Source: Desulfobacula sp.
GTDB taxonomy: Bacteria > Desulfobacterota > Desulfobacteria > Desulfobacterales > Desulfobacteraceae
Reading direction: 5' to 3'
Length of the DNA: 14,501 nt
NCBI GenBank assembly: GCA_029940245.1
Contig: JAOZRF010000014.1
Location: 1 to 14,501 of the forward strand
Shown here: one piece after another, positions 1-8,327 of the stretch
Layout of the letters: each line of letters opens with the position of its first letter
Numbering within the stretch: position 1 is the first letter of the stretch
Position numbers and translations under genes: made by a program
Notes under the pieces: model-generated
Seen by the model: only the letters and a program-made list of their open reading frames with translations
What the model was told of the DNA's origin: nothing
Databases searched by the model: none

Positions 1-1
1 A

Positions 2-1000
2 CTTGAAAATGATATCAGAAGGGTTCTTTCCTATAGTTTGATGAATCAGGTTGGATTTATGCTCGTGGGTATCGGCATTGGGACCCAACTTGCCTTAAAT
101 GGCGCTGTTGCCCATGCTTTCTGCCATATTCTTTATAAAGGACTGCTCTTTATGGCTGCAGGATCGGTTCTCCAGATGACGGGTAAGATCAAGTGTACTG
201 AAATCGGAGGACTTTATAAAACAATGCCATTGACCTGTCTTTTCTGCATTGTCGGTGCAGCGTCCATATCTGCGTTTCCCTTATTTTCAGGGTTTGTTTC
301 CAAATCCATGATCGTTACGGCAACGGTCAATGAAAAAATGGTCCTGGTCTACCTGATATTGCAATTCGCCTCCGCAGGTGTGTTTCATCATGCAGGTATT
401 AAAGTTCCATTTTTCACTTTTTTTGGACATGATTCAGGCATCAGAGCCAAAGATCCTTCATGGAATATGACATTGGCAATGGGTATCGCAGCATTTGCCT
501 GTGTTTTTATCGGGGTTTTCCCTCAGCCATTATATAATCTTCTGCCCTTCACCGTTAATTATGTGCCTTATACGGGTGCACATGTTGTGGGCCAGCTTCA
601 GCTTTTAATGTTTGGTGCCCTGGCATTTGCCCTTTTGATTCTTTCCGGATACTACCCGCCGGAAATAAAATCTATTAACCTTGATGTTGACTGGTTCTAT
701 CGGAAAGCCGGACGCGGAGCCTATATGGTTTTGGATAAGGGATTAAATGCGATAAACCAGGTGTCTGAAAATATTTTAATAGGAATTGTCGGAAGCCTTT
801 CGACCTTTTTTAAGAGTGCTGTAGCTAGGATTGTCTTATTTATATCCGTTAATATCTGGCTTGCCCTGGGCTACCGGGATAAAAGACTGGAGATAAAAAA
901 ACGCAGGCTTTATGATGATATCCTTCAGGGGACAATGCCTGCGGGAATCGGTGTGGCAGTCTCCATTATATTTGTTTTTCTGATATATGTATTAATTTAG
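2..1000 (+). CDS. Mrp/NuoM-type cation/proton antiporter subunit D, 3' part
   Basis: The gene is cut by the left edge: the frame is open from base 2 and reads LENDIRRVLSYSLMNQVGF, the signature around a central transmembrane helix of proton-conducting NuoL/M/N and MrpD subunits. A TTG at 38 lies inside this conserved stretch and is not a start. About 332 residues remain, rich in hydrophobic helices, with conserved HAFCHILYKGLLFM and the ASISAFPLFSGFVSK stretch, then FASAGVFHHAGIKVPFFTFF and a DPSWNM motif typical of MrpD-like proteins. The family moves H+ (and, in Mrp, Na+ or K+) across the cytoplasmic membrane as part of a multisubunit antiporter or complex-I-like machine; other subunits are probably upstream. 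After the core there is a C-terminal part with DVDWFYRKAGR and one last hydrophobic segment. The next gene starts 17 bases on, so co-transcription is likely. Subunit D is favoured over NuoM because of the DWFYRK tail, but ion specificity cannot be read. Confidence 0.9.
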   Translation, partial: LENDIRRVLSYSLMNQVGFMLVGIGIGTQLALNGAVAHAFCHILYKGLLFMAAGSVLQMTGKIKCTEIGGLYKTMPLTCLFCIVGAASISAFPLFSGFVSKSMIVTATVNEKMVLVYLILQFASAGVFHHAGIKVPFFTFFGHDSGIRAKDPSWNMTLAMGIAAFACVFIGVFPQPLYNLLPFTVNYVPYTGAHVVGQLQLLMFGALAFALLILSGYYPPEIKSINLDVDWFYRKAGRGAYMVLDKGLNAINQVSENILIGIVGSLSTFFKSAVARIVLFISVNIWLALGYRDKRLEIKKRRLYDDILQGTMPAGIGVAVSIIFVFLIYVLI

Positions 1001-1017
1001 CTTAAAGAGGCTTGAAT

Positions 1018-1524
1018 ATGGTAAAAATAGAAGATTTAAAACGCATTAACCTGTTAAGAAATTTTCCAGATCATTTATTTGAAATAATTGCCAATGAAGC
1101 AAATTTAAGTATTTTTGGAGCAGATACAAAATTAATTACAGCTAAAGAGCAGGGCGATACATTTTTTATGTTAATAATGGGTCAGGTAGCCATTAAAAGG
1201 GAATTAACGCCTGAGATTGATATTATTCTGGATAATATTCAATCTGGATCTTCTTTTGGCACTTCTGCACTTATTAAAGGATCCATTGCAAACTACACGG
1301 CCGTCTGCCAGGAACCCTGCGAAGTGATTACCCTTTCAGGAGGGCGGATGAAACAGCTTTTTAAGGAAAACCATGAACTGGCCTATTATATGATGCTTGG
1401 GGTTGCAAAACAGTATAAAAAATATCTGGATACACGGGCACAGATGATCATGAAAACCCTGGATGAACATCCTGAATTTAAGGAAGAGATTAATGATATT
1501 GAGAACCTTACCCTGGTCATATAA
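1018..1524 (+). CDS. Stand-alone cyclic-nucleotide-binding-fold protein (first of pair)
   Basis: This 168-residue protein is a Crp-type effector domain with nothing attached: after the beta-roll (about residues 10-110) comes a helical stretch, and the helix-turn-helix of CRP/FNR regulators is absent. The start is ATG 1018, which has AAAGAGG seven bases upstream; the TTG at 1012 is too close to that site. The phosphate-binding cassette can be located at FGTSALI (80-86) to NYTAV (92-96). In cAMP-binding members this reads GE near the start and RS/RT/RA near the end; here Glu is Thr and Arg-Ser is Asn-Tyr, so classical cAMP binding is unlikely. It lies 17 bases after the antiporter gene and 14 bases before its paralogue, which suggests one operon and a possible role in sensing or regulation linked to the antiporter. 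That role is inference. Confidence 0.85.
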   Translation: MVKIEDLKRINLLRNFPDHLFEIIANEANLSIFGADTKLITAKEQGDTFFMLIMGQVAIKRELTPEIDIILDNIQSGSSFGTSALIKGSIANYTAVCQEPCEVITLSGGRMKQLFKENHELAYYMMLGVAKQYKKYLDTRAQMIMKTLDEHPEFKEEINDIENLTLVI

Positions 1525-1538
1525 AAGGAAAAGCAACA

Positions 1539-2006
1539 ATGGTTGAAAAAGACATATTGAAAAAAATAGTTTTTCTTAAAGATCTGCCTGACTACATCCT
1601 TGAAAAAGTGGGAGCAATAGCACAGCTTGAAATATTTGATGAAGAACACATTCTATTTCGACAAAATCAGGAACAAACCCTTTTATATATGCTGGTTTCA
1701 GGTAAGGTTTTTTTAAACAGCAGATCTGCGCAAGGCAAGTCTTTTACTTTGGATCAGGTATCTGCCGGAAGAGCATTCGGGGTTTCAGCCTTGTTTGGTG
1801 AATCATCAAGCACATTTACTGCCGTCTGTGCCAGGACAAGTAAAATAATTACTATTTCCGGAGAGCAGATGCGCCGATTGTTTGAACAAGATTATGAAAT
1901 CGGGCACATCTTAATGCTGAAAGTTGTAGATATTTTTAGATCAAGAATGAAAATGCATACCCATCAGTTTTTACATTCTCTGGCAAGACATCCTGAAATC
2001 ATATAA
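1539..2006 (+). CDS. Stand-alone cyclic-nucleotide-binding-fold protein (second of pair)
   Basis: The product has 155 residues and is a paralogue of the preceding gene, alignable over its whole length: LKDLPDYILE matches LRNFPDHLFE, FGVSALF (80-86) matches FGTSALI at identical residue numbers, and both end near a HPE motif. It is a Crp-like beta-roll without a DNA-binding domain. The phosphate cassette lacks the usual Glu (Val82 here) and Arg (Thr-Phe-Thr at 92-94), as in its partner, so both have lost the same ligand contacts. An AGGA sits about nine bases before ATG 1539. The stop codon ends at 2006, one base before the end of trkH on the other strand, leaving no room for a private terminator. 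Tandem duplication after loss of cAMP contacts is the simplest history. Function is unknown; a structural or regulatory partner of the membrane antiporter, or of a heterodimer with the first copy, is possible. Confidence 0.85.
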   Translation: MVEKDILKKIVFLKDLPDYILEKVGAIAQLEIFDEEHILFRQNQEQTLLYMLVSGKVFLNSRSAQGKSFTLDQVSAGRAFGVSALFGESSSTFTAVCARTSKIITISGEQMRRLFEQDYEIGHILMLKVVDIFRSRMKMHTHQFLHSLARHPEII

Positions 2007-2007
2007 T

Positions 2008-3459
2008 TTATTTTTTCCAGAACTCAGGAACAAAGAGAATAATAACGGTATAAATTTCCAGCCTGCCCAACAGCATGCACCAGGCCAGCAGCCATTTTCC
2101 CATTACAGGCAGGTGAGCAAAATTGTCAGCAGGCCCTACGGTTCCAAAGCCGGGACCGATATTTCCGAGGCATGCGGCGACAGCGCCAAATGCTGTCATC
2201 ATGTCAACCCCCATGCCGGCAAGCAGAATGCTGGACAAAATATAAATACCCATGTAAAGCGCTAAAAATCCCATGATGCTTCGAAGCACTTCATCCGGGA
2301 TAACCGTATTATTGATTTTTACATGGCTGATGCTTCTGGGGTGTACGATCTTAAACAATTCTCGATAACAATATTTATAGCCGGCAATGATTCTGGCGCA
2401 TTTCATTCCACCACCGGTTGATCCCGCGGATGCACCGATAAACATGGAGACAAACAGAATTATCTGGCTTAATCCGGGGAATTTTTCATAGTCAGCCGTT
2501 GCAAATCCAGTTGTTGTGATAATGGACACAACCTGAAAGCTTGCAAACCTAAACGCATCTTTAAGTGAAGTGTAAACAGTGCCATAGATGTCCCATGTCA
2601 TTACAAGGGTCAACACAAGGGTTAAACCAAGAAAAAATCGGCATTCCGTGTCTTCCCAGAAGGCAAGTGTTTTGCCGCGAAGCATTTGATAATGAAGAGA
2701 AAAATTAATCCCGGCAATAACCATGAATAATACAATCACATAGTCAAAATAGGCAGAATTATAATGGGCAATAGAGGCATTTTTAGGAGAAAAACCGCCC
2801 GTGGGCAGGGTTGTAAATGCATGGCAGGTGGCCTCAAACAGCGGCATGCCGCCTCCCAGTAAAAAGATGATTTCAAGCAGGGTAAAAACCGCATACAACA
2901 CCCATAAAATTTTTGCTGAGTCACTGAGCCGGGGTGTTAGTTTATCCGGGACCGGGCTTGGCACTTCTGCCTTATATAGCTGGATGCCACCCACCCCTAA
3001 AAATGGGAGTATGGCAAGGGAAAGAACAATAATTCCCATACCACCTAGCCATTGAATAAAGCTTCTCCAGAAAAGAAGGCTTTTACCTGCCCCGTCAATA
3101 TTTGTCATCACAGATGACCCGGTTGTTGTAAATCCGGAAACAGATTCAAAAAATGCATCCGTAAAACTCGTGAATTCAGGATTCAAATAAAAGGGCAGGG
3201 CACCAAACAATCCAATGGCTGCCCATGCCAGCGCAACAGTGGTCATGCCTTCCTTCTGGTTGATATAATTTTCACTGCCACGCTTTTTTGAAAGAATGAT
3301 CAGGATAAGTCCTGCCACCATGGTAATGCCCATGGACTGGAGAAAACTGTTCCGGGCCAGATCATGATAATGGAGACTGACCAGCAAAGGGGCAATCATG
3401 GAAAACCCTAAAAAAACTAAAAGGATACCGATAATGCTTGCAATAAATTGCCAGCGCAT
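2008..3459 (-). CDS. trkH: Trk potassium uptake system membrane subunit TrkH
   Basis: The product has 483 residues, the normal TrkH length, and is an integral membrane K+ channel-like subunit. The four pore-loop filters of the SKT superfamily are all visible: GFTTTGSS (109-116), TLPTGGFS (217-224), TTTGFAT (315-321) and LGNIGPGFG (431-439), each with its central Gly. The GSTGGGMK loop (346-353) below the third pore, part of the gating region in TrkH, is present too. TrkH forms a dimer in the cytoplasmic membrane and works with the cytosolic TrkA ring. The ATG at 3459 overlaps the trkA stop codon by one base (TAATG) and has only a weak ribosome-binding site, so translation is probably coupled to trkA. 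The 3' end faces the second cyclic-nucleotide-fold gene with a one-base gap. No key residue appears lost. Confidence 0.96.
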   Translation of the reverse strand: MRWQFIASIIGILLVFLGFSMIAPLLVSLHYHDLARNSFLQSMGITMVAGLILIILSKKRGSENYINQKEGMTTVALAWAAIGLFGALPFYLNPEFTSFTDAFFESVSGFTTTGSSVMTNIDGAGKSLLFWRSFIQWLGGMGIIVLSLAILPFLGVGGIQLYKAEVPSPVPDKLTPRLSDSAKILWVLYAVFTLLEIIFLLGGGMPLFEATCHAFTTLPTGGFSPKNASIAHYNSAYFDYVIVLFMVIAGINFSLHYQMLRGKTLAFWEDTECRFFLGLTLVLTLVMTWDIYGTVYTSLKDAFRFASFQVVSIITTTGFATADYEKFPGLSQIILFVSMFIGASAGSTGGGMKCARIIAGYKYCYRELFKIVHPRSISHVKINNTVIPDEVLRSIMGFLALYMGIYILSSILLAGMGVDMMTAFGAVAACLGNIGPGFGTVGPADNFAHLPVMGKWLLAWCMLLGRLEIYTVIILFVPEFWKK

Positions 3460-4823
3460 TAGAAAAAATCCAGTTTAACGGTCAAAAGTTTTTCAAGTTT
3501 TTTTACGGCCTGTTTGACTGCAAACAGAATGATTCTGTCCCCTGGTTTGACAATACTGTCCCCAGTAGGAATCATAATCAGTCCATCCCTGATAATGCCG
3601 ACAAGAATTGCACCTTTGGGAAAGGCGATTTTTTTTAATGGTTTGTCTGTAATGTCTGATGTTTCAAGGGCAATGGCTTCAATAAATTCTCCCCGTTCTC
3701 CAAAAATGGAGATATCAGACAAAACCTTTCCTTTCCGGACCGCTTGTAAAATTGAACTGACTGCCGAAAGTCTGGGACTGACAATTTTTTCGATACCAAT
3801 AGAGGCCAGCAGGGGAAAATAATTTGATTTTCCGATTCTGGTGATCGTATTTTCAACGCCTAAATTTTTGGCCAGCAGGGAAACAAGAATATTGGTTTCA
3901 TCATCATCCGTAACCGATACAATGACATCACTCTGGCTGACATTTTCTTCCAGAAAGAGTTTCCGGTCAGAGCCGTCGCCATGAAGAACAATGGTTTTAT
4001 CCATTTGCTCGGACAGGTAATGACAGCGGTCGATATCAGATTCAATGATTTTTGTTTTAATGCAGTCCTTTTCAAGCAGCTTTGCAAGGCGCTCTCCGAT
4101 TCGTCCGCCACCGATGATCAAGGCTCTTTGAATGGGCTGTATTTTTTTCCCGAAAAGATTGAGTGTTTTTTCAAGTTTTTCGGCTTCACTCACAAGATAG
4201 ATTAAATCTCCGGATTCCAATCTGTTGCCGCCCCTTGGGACAATGACCTCATTGTTTCTGATGATGGCAGCAATCAGCGGTTGATTGTTCTCGAATTTAG
4301 CCGGAAAATCGATGAGTTTTATTCCGGCCATGGGAGAATGGCTGTCAAGTCGTATCCCGACATATTTTACCTGGCCGCCGGCAAAATCCCCTACATCAAC
4401 AGCACCAGGAACCTCCATGAGCTTTTTAATGGTATTAACCACCTCGGTTTCAGGATTGATAATTGTATCAATATGGGGGTTTTCCTTTTTAAAGCGGTCA
4501 TGATAAGGATCAAAATCAGAGTTTCTAATTCGGACCAGTTTTTTGGTTGAAGGGGATATCAGGTCGGTTATAAGACAGGCCACAAGATTGGTTTCATCGC
4601 TGTCCGTTACCGCAAGAAGGATATCAGTCTCTTTAATACCGGCATCAATGAGTATCTTCGGGTTGCTGCCAGAGGCCGTAATAACCTGTATATCCAGTCT
4701 TTCGGAAAGACGTCGAATGGCATCCGGATTTTTGTCAATGACAACGACCCGCTTGCTTTCAGAAGCCAGTCGACTGGCAATATTGTACCCGACTTCTCCG
4801 GCACCCACAATAATGATTTTCAA
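3459..4823 (-). CDS. trkA: Trk potassium uptake regulator TrkA, two RCK domains
   Basis: The product has 454 residues with the standard tandem arrangement RCK_N - RCK_C - RCK_N - RCK_C. The first Rossmann fold has GAGEVG (7-12) and an acidic residue at the end of strand 2 (Asp30), the second GGGRIG (238-243) and Glu261; both fit NAD(H)/adenine nucleotide binding. SDETN (75-79) and DDETN (307-311) follow in equivalent positions. The RCK_C halves lie at about 145-225 and 370-450. TrkA is the cytosolic gating ring on TrkH. RCK_C domains of related K+ transporters bind c-di-AMP, relevant here because a DAC-domain gene lies in the divergent operon. The start is TTG at 4823, preceded by GGGAG at seven-base spacing; no ATG gives the complete N terminus. 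trkH follows with a one-base overlap. Confidence 0.96.
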   Translation of the reverse strand: MKIIIVGAGEVGYNIASRLASESKRVVVIDKNPDAIRRLSERLDIQVITASGSNPKILIDAGIKETDILLAVTDSDETNLVACLITDLISPSTKKLVRIRNSDFDPYHDRFKKENPHIDTIINPETEVVNTIKKLMEVPGAVDVGDFAGGQVKYVGIRLDSHSPMAGIKLIDFPAKFENNQPLIAAIIRNNEVIVPRGGNRLESGDLIYLVSEAEKLEKTLNLFGKKIQPIQRALIIGGGRIGERLAKLLEKDCIKTKIIESDIDRCHYLSEQMDKTIVLHGDGSDRKLFLEENVSQSDVIVSVTDDDETNILVSLLAKNLGVENTITRIGKSNYFPLLASIGIEKIVSPRLSAVSSILQAVRKGKVLSDISIFGERGEFIEAIALETSDITDKPLKKIAFPKGAILVGIIRDGLIMIPTGDSIVKPGDRIILFAVKQAVKKLEKLLTVKLDFF

Positions 4824-5184
4824 ATCTTATCTCCCGTCACATTGATAAAAACTTGACAACTAACTTACTAAATCAGAGAAAGACTGTCAATAATGTGAAA
4901 AGAACAAAATACGCTGTATTCGTTGCCAAAACTTTAAGGACATGTAAGCTGATTTCCAGTGATGTTTAAGTACCGGCCAGTGCAATTTTTAGAATATGTG
5001 GGTCATTTTCCATAAGGCGCCGATTTTATCCTTGTCAGGAGGTGAAGTCAATAACAGGTGAATGATGATAGCAGGTTTATGATTGCTAAATCAAGAATGG
5101 AATGTTAAACAAATAACTAATTAAATAAATTGCTGGAAAGAAGGTAATTGATTTTTAAAAAGATAAAAGCAAGGAGAGGGGAGC
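4824..5184. other. Divergent intergenic region between trkA and the glutamate dehydrogenase gene
   Basis: These 361 bases hold no open frame of useful length and must carry the promoters of both divergent operons. The trkA side has the candidate at 4862-4890. For the dehydrogenase side the best -10-like hexamers are TAGAAT (4990-4995), with a poor TTAAGT 18 bases upstream, and TATGAT (5078-5083), with no recognisable -35; neither is convincing. A perfect Shine-Dalgarno-like AGGAGGTGA sits at 5037-5045, but no start codon follows at normal spacing. The final part is very AT-rich and ends in the dehydrogenase ribosome-binding site AAGGAG (5171-5176), eight bases before its ATG. No convincing hairpin terminator or riboswitch fold was recognised by eye. 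Confidence 0.6.
4862..4890 (-). promoter_or_regulatory. Candidate sigma-70 promoter for trkA-trkH
   Basis: On the minus strand a perfect -35 hexamer TTGACA occupies 4890-4885. Seventeen bases downstream is TAAGTT (4867-4862), which matches the -10 consensus at only three of six positions. Transcription would begin near 4855 and leave a leader of about 30 bases before the TTG start of trkA. The strong -35 and right distance support it; the poor -10 is the weak point. Confidence 0.35.
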
Positions 5185-8100
5185 ATGGAAAATGATTTAA
5201 AATGTGCTGATTATATTTCGCAGGGAACCTATATCATTAATAAAGCACAAAGTGTTAATCTTGATTCAAAAATTTTGTATGAAGCTGTGATAGATCTGTC
5301 ATCGGAAGGTCTTATCACTGCCAATTGTATTAATATGGCAGCCGGTATTCTATTGGATAAATTAGGACTTCCAAATTATTTTTTTGAAAATATAACAAAA
5401 GATTCTTTAAAAAATATTCTTGCATCCATTGCAACAAGTATGAAATACCAGAATGGCACTGTGATACTCCATAGCGGAATTGGGAACATCGGTTTTGACC
5501 TGGAGCAGGGCACCCAGATACAGAGAATGAGAATTGCAACGGAAGAAACTCGGGATGCCATGGAAACAGCGCTTCAGCCCCTTCTCACAGGCCACAGGCG
5601 GGAATATTACTTCTGCCCGGAAAATAATTATTACACCTATATTTTCAGATCAGAAACAGTCAAAGATTACAAAAATGAAGATTTTGATAAATCGAAATTT
5701 TTGTTCAGCCTTGCAGGGGATTATGCCATTACGCCTAACTTTACCAGACAGCGGTATGAAAAATTTTTAACCAATGTTGAAAAATCAGCAACGCCTCTGA
5801 TTGAGGTGTTTAATCTCCTCGAGATAGGCCAGACACGATTTGTGTTTAACAGTGATTTTGCCCTGCCGCAATTACCTATTTTAAGAAAATTATTTGCCGA
5901 TCATGACCTGATGTTAAAACGTGCCTATTGGGAACCTTATATTACCAAAGCATCTGTTCCTTCTTCCATTTGTTCAATTTATGTTGACGGAGAGCTCTCG
6001 AGGAAACAGGAAGCAGCCATTGTCAATGATATGTGTTCATATCTGTCATTTGGGGTCAGTGGTGTGACAGAACTCTATGAACAGGGGAAATTAAGTTTTA
6101 ACGAGATGCTTTTTGCAGGCAATGCCATTGATTTTGTTCATATGTTTGTCTTTCAGGAAAGAGAAAATAAAACTGACAGAGAAATTATGGAAAGCCTTGC
6201 AAGCAAAGACCATAGAGCAGCCTTTGCCGGAAGAATCTATGAATCGACAAAATCCACCTATACCCATAAACTCATCATTGAGGCTGTAAAGCAAAATTCT
6301 GATCTGATTAAATTTCTCTTTGATCTTTTTGACAGAAAATTCAACCCTGCCGCAGGCAACAGGCCATCCGAAGAAAAAATAGGAGCAAAATTCAAAGAAT
6401 TTGAAAAAATAATTGCTGCGAGATTCATGGATTTTACCCAGGGTTATGATATTTTTAAATTTATGTTTCAAATTGTTTCCTGCACTTTAAAAACCAATTT
6501 TTATAAACCAGAAAAAAGGTCCTACGCGTTCCGGTTTAATAGCCGCATTCTTGATCCCCTTGTATTTAACAAGCCTGTTTTTGGGATTTTTCTTATCAAT
6601 GGCCATTATATGTGCGGTACCCATTTAAGGGCCAGCGATATAGCAAGGGGAGGCTTGAGAATGATTCGTGTTACCCCCTCCAACCACTCCTTTGAATTAG
6701 ATCAAGCTGTGTCCTTAAACTATGCTCTTGGTGCAAGGGCCCAGAGGCTGAAACATAAGGATATCTGTGAAAGCGGTTCCAAAGGGGTTGTCGTGCCCCA
6801 TGCCACCTACGGAGGAGGCGCTTACAGCAGAGAAGCCCTGTTTGACTACACTGAAGGGATAATGAATCTCATGCTGCCGGATGATTCCATTGTGGATTAC
6901 TATGGAAAAACTGAGATGATATTTTTTGGTCCTGATGAAGGAACAGCTCCCTTAATGGATGCAGTTTCCTATCGTGCCAGGGATCTGGGTTATAAATACT
7001 GGAGAACTATTACCACAGGAAAAAGCTTTGGCATTCCCCACGACACCTATGGCCTGCTTGAAAATGGTGATGTTTTTGGTCTGCTTGATGCTGGAGAAAA
7101 TGGAACTGATCTTCAAATAAATGGAAAATCCATCGTTATAACGAAAGATATGGATAAAATATACGATGTAATAGGCGGAAAAATTGAAAACAGCGGCATG
7201 ACCACTACAGGGATCATGAATTCTTTCAGGACTATGATTGCCCATTACAAGGTAAAAGAAGAAGATCTTAACCTCATTATGACAGGAGGCCCTGGAGGTG
7301 ATCTCGGAGCCAATCAGATCCAGTGCTATAAAGGAAAAATTTGTCTTGTCATTGATGGGGATTCTGTGCTGTTTGATCCTGATGGGCTTGATAAAAAAGA
7401 ATTAATGAAGTTGTGTTTCATGCGTTATTCTTCACCGAGGGTAGAGTCTTTCGGTTTTCCTGTGGATAAATTAGGTCCAAACGGTTTTCAGGTTCTCCGC
7501 AAAGCAAAAAATATAACCCTGCCCGATGGAACCTATGTTGAAGATGGTGCGATTTTTCACAGAACTTTTCTTACAGCACCTGAAAACCGCAGATTTTTTG
7601 AAAAAGCCAATATCCAGGCATTTATTCCCTGCGGTGGAGTAAAAGATACCATTAACCACTCCAATGTTAATGATTTTCTTAGAATTTTTAAAGAGCTTAA
7701 GTTCATTGAAGAAGGGGCAAATGTGTTTTTTGATGATGCTGCAAGAAGGCATATAGCATCGACCACGGAAATTAAACAAATCAAGGATTTTACCGCAAAT
7801 AAGGGCGGAGTATTCTCAAGCGCCACAGCAGAGGTTTTAAGTGCATTTTTATTTCAGGATGATTATGATGAAGAACTTCTCCAGCACACAGATACCAGAT
7901 GGGCATTTATCAGAGATATTATGATGCTTGTAAAAAAATATGCTATTAATGAAACAGGGATGCTTATTAAAATACATGAATCTGATACTTCGGTTCCATT
8001 GTTTGAGCTTTCTGAAACCACTAGTGAGTACATTTATTCATTACAGGCGGTTTTTGAAGAAAAACTTGCCGATATCCTGAAAGACAAAAAACTTGTATGG

Positions 8101-8322
8101 AAAATTCTGGAACAATATATTCCTGAGATACTCATTAAAAAGCTTGGTAAAAAGGCCATTATGGATACATTAAATTCCATGGAGCTTAATGTATATCGCA
8201 ATGCCATTCTTACAAAGAAATTATCTTCCATGGCGTTTTACAAGTTCGGCTTAAACTGGGATAAATTTTTAAAAGATCTTGATAAGGATTTTTCAGGTAC
8301 AATAAACAGCATTGCTGAATAA
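5185..8322 (+). CDS. NAD-dependent glutamate dehydrogenase, large (about 115 kDa class)
   Basis: The product has 1045 residues, close to the size of the 115-kDa NAD-glutamate dehydrogenases (fungal Gdh2 type) and well short of the 180-kDa class. It interconverts glutamate with 2-oxoglutarate and ammonium using NAD, in the cytoplasm. The N-terminal 450 residues are the poorly conserved regulatory part. The catalytic core then shows DIARGGLR (485-492), SGSKGVVVP (530-538) with the expected catalytic Lys533, GPDEG (582-586), TGKSFGIPHDTYG (611-623), a Rossmann stretch TGGPGGDLGAN (700-710), and EEGANVFF (842-849), all in family order. The start ATG has AAGGAG eight bases upstream. A DAC-domain gene follows after five bases with no clear ribosome-binding site, so the two are co-transcribed and perhaps translationally coupled. 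Glutamate is the main counter-ion of K+, and trkAH is transcribed divergently. The class is clear; the physiological direction cannot be read from sequence. Confidence 0.93.
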   Translation: MENDLKCADYISQGTYIINKAQSVNLDSKILYEAVIDLSSEGLITANCINMAAGILLDKLGLPNYFFENITKDSLKNILASIATSMKYQNGTVILHSGIGNIGFDLEQGTQIQRMRIATEETRDAMETALQPLLTGHRREYYFCPENNYYTYIFRSETVKDYKNEDFDKSKFLFSLAGDYAITPNFTRQRYEKFLTNVEKSATPLIEVFNLLEIGQTRFVFNSDFALPQLPILRKLFADHDLMLKRAYWEPYITKASVPSSICSIYVDGELSRKQEAAIVNDMCSYLSFGVSGVTELYEQGKLSFNEMLFAGNAIDFVHMFVFQERENKTDREIMESLASKDHRAAFAGRIYESTKSTYTHKLIIEAVKQNSDLIKFLFDLFDRKFNPAAGNRPSEEKIGAKFKEFEKIIAARFMDFTQGYDIFKFMFQIVSCTLKTNFYKPEKRSYAFRFNSRILDPLVFNKPVFGIFLINGHYMCGTHLRASDIARGGLRMIRVTPSNHSFELDQAVSLNYALGARAQRLKHKDICESGSKGVVVPHATYGGGAYSREALFDYTEGIMNLMLPDDSIVDYYGKTEMIFFGPDEGTAPLMDAVSYRARDLGYKYWRTITTGKSFGIPHDTYGLLENGDVFGLLDAGENGTDLQINGKSIVITKDMDKIYDVIGGKIENSGMTTTGIMNSFRTMIAHYKVKEEDLNLIMTGGPGGDLGANQIQCYKGKICLVIDGDSVLFDPDGLDKKELMKLCFMRYSSPRVESFGFPVDKLGPNGFQVLRKAKNITLPDGTYVEDGAIFHRTFLTAPENRRFFEKANIQAFIPCGGVKDTINHSNVNDFLRIFKELKFIEEGANVFFDDAARRHIASTTEIKQIKDFTANKGGVFSSATAEVLSAFLFQDDYDEELLQHTDTRWAFIRDIMMLVKKYAINETGMLIKIHESDTSVPLFELSETTSEYIYSLQAVFEEKLADILKDKKLVWKILEQYIPEILIKKLGKKAIMDTLNSMELNVYRNAILTKKLSSMAFYKFGLNWDKFLKDLDKDFSGTINSIAE

Positions 8323-8327
8323 AATTT

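Noticed and set aside
38..1000. TTG at 38 as the start of a 320-residue protein
   Set aside because: The frame is open back to base 2 and the upstream residues are part of a conserved MrpD/NuoM motif, so the gene is simply cut by the window edge.
1012..1017. TTG at 1012 as start of the first cyclic-nucleotide-fold gene
   Set aside because: It lies directly against the AAAGAGG ribosome-binding site; ATG 1018 has normal spacing.
4853..4881. Plus-strand TTGACA at 4853 as a promoter for the glutamate dehydrogenase gene
   Set aside because: The hexamer 17 bases downstream is GAGAAA, and nearby spacings give nothing better; the leader would also exceed 300 bases.
6091..6471. Minus-strand open frame of 126 codons inside the glutamate dehydrogenase gene
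   Set aside because: It is a shadow of the conserved coding strand, with low-complexity Phe/Lys-rich composition and no recognisable domain.
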